DNA of 11,424 bases, taken from the NCBI GenBank assembly GCA_050741915.1, contig JBOGEX010000024.1, positions 1 through 11,424 of the forward strand, given 5' to 3'. Position numbers and translations under genes: made by a program. The first letter of the stretch is position 1. Each line of letters starts with the position of its first letter. The DNA comes from JACCTH01 sp050741915. GTDB taxonomy: Bacteria > Actinomycetota > Acidimicrobiia > Spongiisociales > ZC4RG35. Positions 5,594-11,424 of the stretch are shown here, in pieces. The notes beneath the pieces were generated by a model that was given only the letters and a program-made list of their open reading frames with translations, did not search any database and was not told the origin of the DNA.

Positions 5594-6763
5594 ATGCCAG
5601 CGACTGAAGACGTTTACGCCGCCCTGCGCGGGGTGGTCGACCCCGAGTTGGGGGATAACGTGGTCGACCTCGAAATGGTCACGTCGGTCGACATCGACAC
5701 TGAGGGCCGGGTTGAGATCGGGCTGGCGTTGACGATCGCTCAGTGCCCGATGCGGGGCTATCTCGAGGGAGAAACCAGCCGCAAGATCGCCGCTCTTCCT
5801 GGCGTGTCCGGGGTCGAGGTACGGACGACGGCGATGACGCGAGAGCAGCGGGCCAATTTGATGTCGGGGGCGCGCTTGCGCGCCCGGGAGAATGCTCATC
5901 GGACCAAGGTTCACCCGACCACACGAGTGGTGGCGATCTCCTCCGGCAAGGGCGGAGTCGGCAAGTCGACCGTCGCCGTCAACCTGGCCGTGGCCCTGGC
6001 CGGTAGAGGCTTTGGGGTGGGTCTCCTTGACGCCGACATATGGGGCTTCTCGGTCCCCCGCATGCTCGGGTCGGTCGAAAAGCTCTCCGCCGACGACCAA
6101 ACCAAGCTCATCATTCCTGCCGACGTGCAGGGGATCAAAGTGGTCTCGACCGGGCTCATCATCGACAACGAGGAGACGGCCCTCATGTGGCGAGGACTCA
6201 TGCTTTCCAAGGCTTTGGAGCAGTTCCTCAATCAGGTGGAATGGGGAATGCTCGACTACCTGGTAATCGACATGCCCCCGGGCACCGGAGACATCCAGAT
6301 GGCCTTGGCGCGGCTGCTGCCGCAGGCGGAGATGGTGGTAGTTACCACTCCGCAGATTGCCGCCCAGAAAGTTGCGGTCCGGGTGGCGGACATGGCGCGT
6401 CGGTCCCACATGCCGATCATCGGCGTCATCGAGAACATGTCGTCGTTCGTCTGCGGGCACGGTGAGAAATACTCCCTCTTTGGCTCCGGCGGCGGCAAGG
6501 ACTTGGCCTCCTCATTGAGTGTTCCCTTATTGGCCCAGATTCCTCTTGACCCTGCGGTTGTGGCCGGAGGCGATGAGGGGGCGCCGGTGACGACCGAGCG
6601 TCCGGATGCGGCGGCAGCGGTGGAGTTCCGTCGGGCGGCCGATCGTCTTCTGGAACTGCTACCACCGGTCGACGAGGAGAACTGCACGGGTCGGATCGCC
6701 AAATTGCTAGAACAGTTGGCCGTCCCGGAGAAGGTGGCGGGCGTCGTCGGGGCGAGTGACTAG
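5594..6763 (+). CDS. mrp: Mrp/ApbC/NBP35-family P-loop iron-sulfur cluster carrier
   Basis: The 389-residue product has the standard Mrp layout. An N-terminal MIP18/DUF59 domain (about 4-80) starts VYAALRGVVDPELGDNVVDL and has its conserved cysteine at C51. The deviant Walker A SGKGGVGKST spans 117-126. LLDADIWGFSVP (144-155) and VIDMPPGTGD (224-233) are also present. C287 in NMSSFVCGHGEKYSLFG lies where many members have a CxxC pair. Here the second position is Gly290, a variant known among actinobacterial forms that may alter cluster bridging. Mrp proteins carry and transfer [4Fe-4S] clusters to apo-proteins in the cytosol. I chose ATG 5594 because the MIP18 domain starts directly after it; ATG 5564 in frame would add ten residues. 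Neither has a Shine-Dalgarno, and TATACC (5579-5584), nine bases before the ATG, hints at a leaderless start. Confidence 0.93.
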   Translation: MPATEDVYAALRGVVDPELGDNVVDLEMVTSVDIDTEGRVEIGLALTIAQCPMRGYLEGETSRKIAALPGVSGVEVRTTAMTREQRANLMSGARLRARENAHRTKVHPTTRVVAISSGKGGVGKSTVAVNLAVALAGRGFGVGLLDADIWGFSVPRMLGSVEKLSADDQTKLIIPADVQGIKVVSTGLIIDNEETALMWRGLMLSKALEQFLNQVEWGMLDYLVIDMPPGTGDIQMALARLLPQAEMVVVTTPQIAAQKVAVRVADMARRSHMPIIGVIENMSSFVCGHGEKYSLFGSGGGKDLASSLSVPLLAQIPLDPAVVAGGDEGAPVTTERPDAAAAVEFRRAADRLLELLPPVDEENCTGRIAKLLEQLAVPEKVAGVVGASD

Positions 6764-6823
6764 TCCCTCAGCAGAACCCAAAAACGTGTCCAGACTTGGA
6801 GCCGATCGTCACCGAAACTAGAG

Positions 6824-6928
6824 GTGAACGTGCTCGGGTATATCGACGCCTCTTTCGGCGTCATCGGCGGGCGGAAAACGGAGGGGCTGGGAGGCCAATT
6901 GGGCGAGCGTGGCGGCCGATTCGGCTGA
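6824..6928 (+). CDS. Possible small glycine-rich protein (32-34 aa)
   Basis: In the gap after mrp, a short frame starts at GTG 6830 (32 residues) or GTG 6824 (34 residues) and ends at TGA 6926-6928. It encodes NVLGYIDASFGVIGG followed by a basic, glycine-rich tail RKTEGLGGQLGERGGRFG. GAGG at 6821-6824 lies five bases before GTG 6830. Third codon positions are mostly G or C (25 of 32), as in the neighbouring real genes. I do not recognise the sequence. A frame this short could arise by chance in high-GC DNA, so the call is tentative. Confidence 0.3.
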   Translation: MNVLGYIDASFGVIGGRKTEGLGGQLGERGGRFG

Positions 6929-6983
6929 CTACCGTCAGGGGCAAGCTTCGGGGATCCGGTTCCCCCAACGGAACCCCGACCAA

Positions 6984-7015
6984 CACGAGGGCCTGTTCCC
7001 CCACAGGCCCTCGTG
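6984..7015 (+). terminator. Strong 12-bp hairpin in mrp-erpA intergenic region
   Basis: CACGAGGGCCTG (6984-6995) pairs perfectly with CAGGCCCTCGTG (7004-7015) around an 8-nt loop. It is followed by GAATTTG, a short T-run only. It is the strongest stem in the 324-nt gap and lies upstream of the erpA promoter, so it probably ends transcripts from mrp or the small frame at 6824-6928. A weaker 6-bp stem (6958-6963 with 6970-6975) lies just before it. Confidence 0.6.
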
Positions 7016-7060
7016 AATTTGCTCCCCCTGTGACTCCCCCCGAAGGGAGAGAAACCGGAA

Positions 7061-7088
7061 TAGACCAAGGCCACTTCCCGTTTACAAT
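7061..7088 (+). promoter_or_regulatory. Predicted sigma-A-type promoter for a leaderless erpA transcript
   Basis: TAGACC (7061-7066) as -35 and TACAAT (7083-7088) as -10 are separated by 16 bp. The ATG at 7097 comes 8 nt after the -10, exactly where transcription would begin. No Shine-Dalgarno precedes the ATG. Together this indicates a leaderless mRNA, which is common in actinobacteria. It probably drives the erpA-ridA-aldehyde dehydrogenase group. Confidence 0.65.
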
Positions 7089-7096
7089 TGGCAGCG

Positions 7097-7459
7097 ATGA
7101 CTCAACTTGTTTCCATCAAATCCACCCGTCCCACTCCGGTCGTCACCCTCACCGATGCCGCCGCGGCTAAGGTCGCCGAGCTGATCGAGGCTGAAGGCGA
7201 GCCGGGGCTGGCGCTACGGATGGCCGTGCGGGCCGGCGGATGCTCGGGCTTCTCGTATGAGATGTTCTTCGACGCCGAGATCGACCAGGAGGACGCCGTG
7301 ACCGAACACGGCGGAGTCAAAGTGATCGTCGACTCCGAGTCTGCTGACCGGCTGCGTGGATCGACTCTCGACTACAAGGACGGGCTCATGGGTGCGGGTT
7401 TCGCTATCGAGAATCCGAACGTCACCCGTTCTTGCGGTTGCGGCAACAGTTTTAGCTAG
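7097..7459 (+). CDS. erpA: A-type iron-sulfur carrier/insertion protein (ErpA/IscA family)
   Basis: The 120-residue product is a full-length HesB/IscA-type protein. The three cluster-ligand cysteines are C49 in RAGGCSGFSY and C113 and C115 in SCGCGNSF near the C-terminus. The strand DYKDGLMGAGFAIENPN is the usual segment before CGCG. A-type carriers receive clusters from the scaffold and insert them into target enzymes. In actinobacteria the single A-type protein is commonly named ErpA, but IscA or SufA would be equally defensible from sequence. I used ATG 7097; a TTG at 7088 would add three residues but overlaps the -10 box of the predicted promoter. RidA starts three bases after its stop. 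Confidence 0.9.
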   Translation: MTQLVSIKSTRPTPVVTLTDAAAAKVAELIEAEGEPGLALRMAVRAGGCSGFSYEMFFDAEIDQEDAVTEHGGVKVIVDSESADRLRGSTLDYKDGLMGAGFAIENPNVTRSCGCGNSFS

Positions 7460-7462
7460 AAG

Positions 7463-7843
7463 TTGGCGCGCCATCTTCGCTCGGTAGCGGGAGCACCCGC
7501 TCCGATTGGCCCGTACTCCACGGTGGTGGAGGCCAATGGGTTTGTATTCACTTCTGGACAAGGGCCACTGCCGCCTGGAGGCGGCGACATGCCCGAAGGC
7601 ACCGAAGAGCAGACTCGGCTCACGATGGAGAACCTCAAGGCCATCCTCACAGACCTCGGCCTCACTTTCGACAATGTGGTCAAGACCAACATCTTCCTCA
7701 TCGACATGGGCGACTTCTCGGCCGTGAACGAGGTTTATGCCAGCTACTTCACCTCCAATCTTCCGGCCCGGACCACCGTGGCGGCTGCAGCCCTGCCTCG
7801 ACCAGAGATGAGGGTTGAGATCGAAATGGTGGCAGCGCGCTAG
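7463..7843 (+). CDS. RidA family reactive intermediate/imine deaminase
   Basis: The 126-residue product matches the RidA (YjgF/YER057c/UK114) family along its whole length. APAPIGPYSTVV (11-22) carries the conserved GPYS tyrosine Y18. GFVFTSGQGPL (26-36) forms the central strand. LPARTTVAAAALPRPEMRVEI (100-120) contains R103, which binds the substrate carboxylate, and the near-terminal acidic E119 of the active site. RidA hydrolyses enamine/imine intermediates such as 2-aminoacrylate, protecting PLP enzymes. The TTG start at 7463 lies three bases after the erpA stop and has only a poor Shine-Dalgarno. Its TAG (7841-7843) overlaps the GTG of the aldehyde dehydrogenase by one base, so the two are co-translated. 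This context suggests a partner role with that enzyme. Confidence 0.9.
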   Translation: MARHLRSVAGAPAPIGPYSTVVEANGFVFTSGQGPLPPGGGDMPEGTEEQTRLTMENLKAILTDLGLTFDNVVKTNIFLIDMGDFSAVNEVYASYFTSNLPARTTVAAAALPRPEMRVEIEMVAAR

Positions 7844-9360
7844 TGGATCCTGGCTCGGTCCTCGCCGACCTCGGGCTCGAAGACCAAAACCCGGGGGTAT
7901 TTGCCGGCGAATGGCTCCCCGGCAGCGACGGCACGAACGAGGTTCTCAACCCGGCCACGGGCGACCGCATCGCTTCGGTCGGGCAGGCGTCGCCTGAAGA
8001 ATACGAAAAGGCGGTGACCGCCTCTGTCGCGGCCTTCGAGAACTGGAGGATCCTTCCGGCTCCCAAACGGGGGGAGTACGTGCGCCAGATAGGCCATGCT
8101 CTGCGCGCTCGCAAAGAGCCGCTGGGGGCTCTGGTTTCGCTGGAGATGGGGAAGATCCGAGCCGAGGGCGAGGGTGAGGTCCAGGAGATGATCGACATCT
8201 GCGACTTCGCCGTTGGCCTCAGTCGCCAGCTCTATGGGCTGACGATGACCTCCGAACGCCCGCGGCATCGTATGTACGAGCAGTGGCATCCATTGGGACC
8301 GGTCGGGGTAATCACCGCCTTCAACTTTCCCGTTGCGGTGTGGTCCTGGAACGCGGCTATCGCCGCGGTCTGCGGGGACACGATCCTCTGGAAGCCGTCG
8401 TCAGAGACGCCGCTCACCGCGGTGGCCGTCACGAAGATTTGCGAACAGGTCATGGCCGGGACTGGGTTCGAAGCGGTCTTCGGTCTGGTGGTGGGGCGGG
8501 GATCGGTTGTCGGTGACCGGATGCTCGGCGACCAGCGTTTGCCCTTGATCTCGGCCACCGGCTCGACCAGGGTCGGCCGGCGTGTAGCAAGCGCGGTTGC
8601 CGACCGTTTCGGGCGCTCGATTCTCGAGCTAGGTGGCAACAACGCCATCATCGTGATGGACGACGCCAACCTCGAGCTGGCCGTGCGCGCCGTCCTTTTT
8701 GCCGCCGTTGGCACCGCTGGCCAGCGGTGCACTTCTTTGCGGCGGCTGATCGTCCATGAGGCCGTGGCTGACAAGCTGGTCGATCGATTGGTCGATGCCT
8801 ACAAACAGGTTCCGATCGGCGATCCACTTGAGGCCGGCACCTTGATGGGGCCGCTGGTGACGCAGCAGGCGATCAAGGACATGATGACCGCTCTCGAACT
8901 AGCGCAGGAGCAAGGAGGCACCATCGTCACCGGCGGGTCGGCGATAGATCGGCCGGGGAACTTCGTCGAGCCCACCATCGTCCGCATTCCTGCCGACGCC
9001 GCGATTGTCCAGGAGGAAACCTTCGCACCGATTCTCTATGTCGTCGAGGCGTCCGATCTAGACGGGGCGATCGCGATTCAAAACGGCGTCCGGCAGGGCC
9101 TCTCCTCGGCCATCTTCACGGATTCGCTCCGCTCCGCCGAACGGTTCCTCTCCGTCGTGGGATCGGATTGCGGTATCGCCAACGTCAACATCGGTACCTC
9201 CGGCGCCGAGATTGGCGGTGCATTTGGGGGAGAGAAGGAAACGGGCGGTGGTCGCGAGGCGGGCTCGGATTCCTGGAAGCTCTACATGCGTCGCCAGACC
9301 TCGACGATCAACTGGGGCGACGATCTCCCCCTCGCCCAGGGGATCACCTTCGAAACCTAA
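7843..9360 (+). CDS. ALDH7-type aldehyde dehydrogenase (probable aminoadipate-semialdehyde/P6C dehydrogenase)
   Basis: The 505-residue product is a complete NAD(P)-dependent aldehyde dehydrogenase. ITAFNFPVAVWSWN carries N161, and WKPSSETP (183-190) is the cofactor-binding segment. ILELGGNN carries the general base E262. VGTAGQRCTSLRR carries the catalytic C296. The C-terminal block CGIANVNIGTSGAEIGGAFG (443-462), then GEKETGGGREAGSDSWK (463-479) and MRRQTSTINW, is characteristic of ALDH7/AmaB/Pcd enzymes. These oxidise alpha-aminoadipate semialdehyde, which equilibrates with the cyclic imine piperideine-6-carboxylate, in lysine catabolism. The family fit is strong; the exact substrate is inferred. 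It begins with GTG 7843, overlapping the ridA stop. A small stem (TGCGG-AAA-CCGCA, 9371-9383) lies in the 45-nt convergent gap to the GlnR-like gene and may help end transcription. Confidence 0.92.
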   Translation: MDPGSVLADLGLEDQNPGVFAGEWLPGSDGTNEVLNPATGDRIASVGQASPEEYEKAVTASVAAFENWRILPAPKRGEYVRQIGHALRARKEPLGALVSLEMGKIRAEGEGEVQEMIDICDFAVGLSRQLYGLTMTSERPRHRMYEQWHPLGPVGVITAFNFPVAVWSWNAAIAAVCGDTILWKPSSETPLTAVAVTKICEQVMAGTGFEAVFGLVVGRGSVVGDRMLGDQRLPLISATGSTRVGRRVASAVADRFGRSILELGGNNAIIVMDDANLELAVRAVLFAAVGTAGQRCTSLRRLIVHEAVADKLVDRLVDAYKQVPIGDPLEAGTLMGPLVTQQAIKDMMTALELAQEQGGTIVTGGSAIDRPGNFVEPTIVRIPADAAIVQEETFAPILYVVEASDLDGAIAIQNGVRQGLSSAIFTDSLRSAERFLSVVGSDCGIANVNIGTSGAEIGGAFGGEKETGGGREAGSDSWKLYMRRQTSTINWGDDLPLAQGITFET

Positions 9361-9405
9361 TGCATGGCGCTGCGGAAACCGCAAACAATTGCACTCAGTT
9401 TCGGA

Positions 9406-10029
9406 TTAGCCGAAGCGGTAACCCACCGACCGCACCGTCGTGATCCAGCTCGCCCGATGCTCGCCGAGCTTGGCCCGCAACCGGCGCACGTGAACATCGA
9501 CAGTTCGGGCGCCCCCGTAATACTCGTAACCCCAGACCTTCGATAGCAGCTGCTCCCGGCTCCACACCCGGTGGGGATGCTCGACAAAGAAGCGCAGAAG
9601 CTCGTATTCCATATAGGTGAGGTCGATCGGAACCGAGTCGAGGGTCGCCTGATACGTGAGGAGGTTGAGTTCGAGGTCCTTGAAGTGATGAATTTCTTCC
9701 GTTCCCTCCGCTTGAGTCAGCCGGTGGAGCCGTAGCACCAGCTCGGCCGGTTGGATCGGAGTCAGAATGAAATCTCCCAGGCCCACCGCGGTTCCGAGCA
9801 AGCCCGTGTGCTCCGGATCGGCGATCAGGAGGACCGGCAAGAGGTTGGTGGCGAGTATTCCTTCGATGGCTCGGAGCCGCCGGCGGGGCTCCGACCCCAA
9901 CTCGACCAGAAGCGCGGCGCTCTCTTCCGGCGGTTGGGCTGAAATTTCGGCCATCGTTTGATACTCGATCCGGGCAATGGCGAGCGCGTCGAGCAGGGAC
10001 TCCGAGGGATCCGGCGGGAAGACAGCGAC
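9406..10029 (-). CDS. GlnR-like orphan OmpR-type response regulator (start unresolved)
   Basis: The C-terminal half is a clear OmpR/PhoB winged-helix domain: LTYMEYELLRFFVEHPHRVW, then SREQLLSKVWGYEYYGGART and VDVHVRRLRAKLGEHR, ending TTVRSVGYRFG. WGYxYxGGxRTVDVHVRRLR matches Streptomyces/mycobacterial GlnR closely. The N-terminal half resembles the GlnR receiver, but its strand-3 end is LLVELGS instead of the usual Asp-bearing segment (LID in GlnR), so classical phosphorylation is doubtful. GlnR-type proteins control nitrogen assimilation. The gene directly follows glnA on the same strand, fitting co-transcription and feedback control. The 5' end is unresolved: protein-like sequence begins right after the glnA stop (AVAVFPPDPSES) with no ATG, GTG or TTG there. 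In-frame ATGs lie at 9954 (would cut the receiver) and 10140 (101 nt inside glnA). I set the boundary at 10029, where receiver-like sequence begins. Confidence 0.82.
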   Translation of the reverse strand, partial: VAVFPPDPSESLLDALAIARIEYQTMAEISAQPPEESAALLVELGSEPRRRLRAIEGILATNLLPVLLIADPEHTGLLGTAVGLGDFILTPIQPAELVLRLHRLTQAEGTEEIHHFKDLELNLLTYQATLDSVPIDLTYMEYELLRFFVEHPHRVWSREQLLSKVWGYEYYGGARTVDVHVRRLRAKLGEHRASWITTVRSVGYRFG

Positions 10030-10039
10030 CGCCGGCCCG

Positions 10040-11365
10040 TTAGAGGACTGGGAGGTAGGTCTCGAGCTCGAAACGGCTGACGTGGTGCTGATAGCGATCC
10101 CACTCCTTGCGCTTGTTGCGGAGGAACCAGGAGAAAACATGCTCGCCAAGCGCCTCGGCCACGAGCTCTGACCGTTCCATGCGATCGAGTGCATCAGCAA
10201 GTGTCTCGGGGAGTCGGGCAATGCCGGAGGCCGATCGCTCAGAAGCCGTGAGGGCATGGACGTCGTCTTGGACTTCGGGAGGAAGCTCGTACCCGTTTCG
10301 GATCCCGGCCATCCCGGCCGCCAGAACTGCTGACAACGCTAGGTAGGGATTGGCGGCAGCATCGGGCGAGCGGTACTCGACCCGCACGCTCGATGACTTT
10401 CCCTTCTTGGCCAGTGGCACCCGCACCAGCGCCGACTGATTGTTGCGGGCCCACGAGATCCAGATCGGAGCATCGAATCCGGCCACGAGGCGCTTGTAGG
10501 AGTTGACCCACTGGTTGGTCACGGCCGTGATCTCCGCGGCGTGGGTGAGAAGACCGGCGACGAACTGCTGGCCTACTTTCGACAACCCGTTGTCAGACCC
10601 CGGCTCAAAAAAGGCGTTGCGGTCGCCCTCGAAGAGCGAGAGGTGGAGATGCATCCCCGACCCGTCGAAGTCCTCCAATGGTTTGGGCATGAAGGTGGCG
10701 TAGATGTCGTGCTCCATCGCCACTTCCTTCACCGTGAGCCGAAAGGTCATGATGTTGTCGGCCATGGTGAGCGCATCGGTGTAGCGGACGATGATCTCGT
10801 GCTGGCTGGGCGCCACCTCGTGGTGCGAATGCTCGACGGGGATGCCCATCAATTCGAGGGCGTTGATGGTTTTGCGCCGGTACTCCTGAGCGTTGTCGAG
10901 CGGGGTCAAGTCGAAGTAGCCACCGTGGTCGAGCACCTGCGGGTCCGGCCCGGAATCGCGGAAGTAGAAGAACTCGAGCTCAGGGGCGACGTAGAAGGTG
11001 AAGCCTATGTCGGCAGCAGCCTGGAGATTGCGCTTGAGGACCCCGCGGGGATCGCCTTCGAAGGGAGCCCCGTCAGGGGTGACGATGTCGCAGAACATGC
11101 GTGCCACCTGTTGGTCGGGCCGCCAGGGCAGGATCTGGAAGGAGGCTGCGTCAGGGCGGGCCAGCATGTCTGCCTCCTGGACCCGGGCGTATCCATCGAT
11201 CGCTGAACCGTCGAAGGTCATTCCCTCCTCGAAAGCCACTTCGAGTTCGGAGGGGCTGATCGAGACCGATTTCAGGAAGCCCTGGACGTCGGTGAACCAG
11301 AGACGGATAAAGCGGATCCCCCGCTCCTCGACCGTCCGCAGAACGTACTCGGCTTCCTTGTTCAC
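10040..11365 (-). CDS. glnA: Glutamine synthetase, class I-alpha (GlnA2-like)
   Basis: The 441-residue product catalyses ATP-dependent synthesis of glutamine from glutamate and ammonia as a cytosolic dodecamer. The opening EYVLRTVEERGIRFIRLWFT and GMTFDGSAIDGYARVQEADM (48-67) match actinobacterial GlnA2 closely. Active-site features are E129 and E131 in APELEFF, E183 and E190 in HSHHEVAPSQHE, H239 in GSGMHLHLS, the NQWVNSYKRLV segment (284-294), and R328/E330/R332 in VRVEYRSPD. Class I-beta enzymes are switched off by adenylylation of a Tyr in a NLYDLP-type motif. Here that place reads DVHALT with H370, so this enzyme should escape adenylylation, consistent with its length and class. The start is GTG 11365 with GAGGG a few bases upstream. 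A 43-nt palindrome lies 15-57 nt upstream of the start, and the GlnR-like gene follows immediately. Confidence 0.96.
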   Translation of the reverse strand: MNKEAEYVLRTVEERGIRFIRLWFTDVQGFLKSVSISPSELEVAFEEGMTFDGSAIDGYARVQEADMLARPDAASFQILPWRPDQQVARMFCDIVTPDGAPFEGDPRGVLKRNLQAAADIGFTFYVAPELEFFYFRDSGPDPQVLDHGGYFDLTPLDNAQEYRRKTINALELMGIPVEHSHHEVAPSQHEIIVRYTDALTMADNIMTFRLTVKEVAMEHDIYATFMPKPLEDFDGSGMHLHLSLFEGDRNAFFEPGSDNGLSKVGQQFVAGLLTHAAEITAVTNQWVNSYKRLVAGFDAPIWISWARNNQSALVRVPLAKKGKSSSVRVEYRSPDAAANPYLALSAVLAAGMAGIRNGYELPPEVQDDVHALTASERSASGIARLPETLADALDRMERSELVAEALGEHVFSWFLRNKRKEWDRYQHHVSRFELETYLPVL

Positions 11366-11380
11366 GAACCCTCACACTAC

Positions 11381-11423
11381 CTGTGAAGGTTTACGCGGCC
11401 TGGAGCCGCGCAAACCTTCACGG
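11381..11423. repeat. 43-nt palindromic element, copy C (upstream of glnA)
   Basis: CTGTGAAGGTTTACGCGGC (11381-11399) pairs with the 19-nt right arm at 11405-11423, leaving a 5-nt loop and two non-Watson-Crick positions. The total length (43 nt) and outer arms equal those of the copies at 878-920 and 940-982. Arm position 12 and its partner 32 have both changed relative to copy A (C-G becomes T-A), so pairing is kept. It ends 15 nt before the glnA start codon and may be part of its leader or operator, or simply an intergenic repeat. Confidence 0.85.
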
Positions 11424-11424
11424 A

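Noticed and set aside
5545..5594. TTGACT at 5545-5550 as -35 of an mrp promoter
   Set aside because: The nearest plausible -10 boxes lie 8 or 28 bp away, not about 17, and the -35 overlaps the stop of the upstream gene.
6796..7170. Plus-strand frame of 124 codons across the mrp-erpA gap
   Set aside because: It runs through the hairpin, the promoter and the erpA start in another frame, and its residues (many R, P, T, G) look non-coding.
10541..11206. Plus-strand open frame of 221 codons opposite glnA
   Set aside because: It lies entirely antisense to a well-conserved glutamine synthetase and has no recognisable motif or Shine-Dalgarno.
11366..11424. Classical GlnR box in front of glnA
   Set aside because: I could not match the paired gTnAc/GaAAc spacing in the 59 visible upstream bases; the dyad there has a different sequence.
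1..11424. tRNA, rRNA or riboswitch genes
   Set aside because: I saw no T-loop/anticodon pattern, rRNA motif or known riboswitch core on either strand by eye.

Overview
The window looks like a chromosomal segment of a high-GC actinobacterium, plausibly of the Acidimicrobiia or a related lineage. The evidence is a WhiB-family iron-sulfur regulator, a class I-alpha glutamine synthetase resembling mycobacterial GlnA2, a GlnR-type orphan winged-helix regulator, frequent GTG/TTG starts, and start codons with little or no Shine-Dalgarno sequence. No phage, plasmid or CRISPR signature was seen. The only mobile-element trace is the 5' end of an IS630-type transposase at the left edge.

Layout. 1-1040 is an accessory-looking stretch: the cut IS630 transposase (minus strand), a stand-alone OLD-type TOPRIM protein (minus strand), and two 43-nt palindromic elements. 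1041-2091 (plus) holds a small DUF6582-like gene with two compensating frameshifts and a SAM-dependent methyltransferase. 2122-2720 (minus) is a multiply broken gene for a multi-helix membrane protein. 2778-5548 (plus) carries an NfeD-like membrane protein, then a tight group of WhiB, a NUDIX hydrolase and a metallo-beta-lactamase-fold hydrolase. An Mrp/ApbC P-loop iron-sulfur carrier follows at 5594-6763. 6764-7087 is intergenic, with a strong hairpin, a possible 32-34-residue small ORF and a promoter. 7097-9360 (plus) is a compact group of ErpA/IscA, RidA and an ALDH7-type aldehyde dehydrogenase. 9406-11365 (minus) is glnA followed directly by a GlnR-like regulator. A third copy of the 43-nt palindrome lies just upstream of glnA at the right edge.

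How the genes fit together. Three products depend on or handle iron-sulfur clusters (WhiB, Mrp, ErpA). RidA with an ALDH7 enzyme suggests lysine (piperideine-6-carboxylate) catabolism with detoxification of imine/enamine intermediates. glnA plus the GlnR-like gene forms a nitrogen-assimilation unit in which the regulator is probably co-transcribed with a likely target.

Most interesting signals: the palindrome family, which has a conserved 43-nt length, one compensatory arm change, and two of three copies placed just upstream of a gene start; the GlnR-like gene, which lacks an aspartate at the expected phospho-acceptor position and has no recognisable start codon; and single-base homopolymer-type lesions in two neighbouring genes, which are either real decay or sequence error. 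I did not find a convincing novel multi-gene system.
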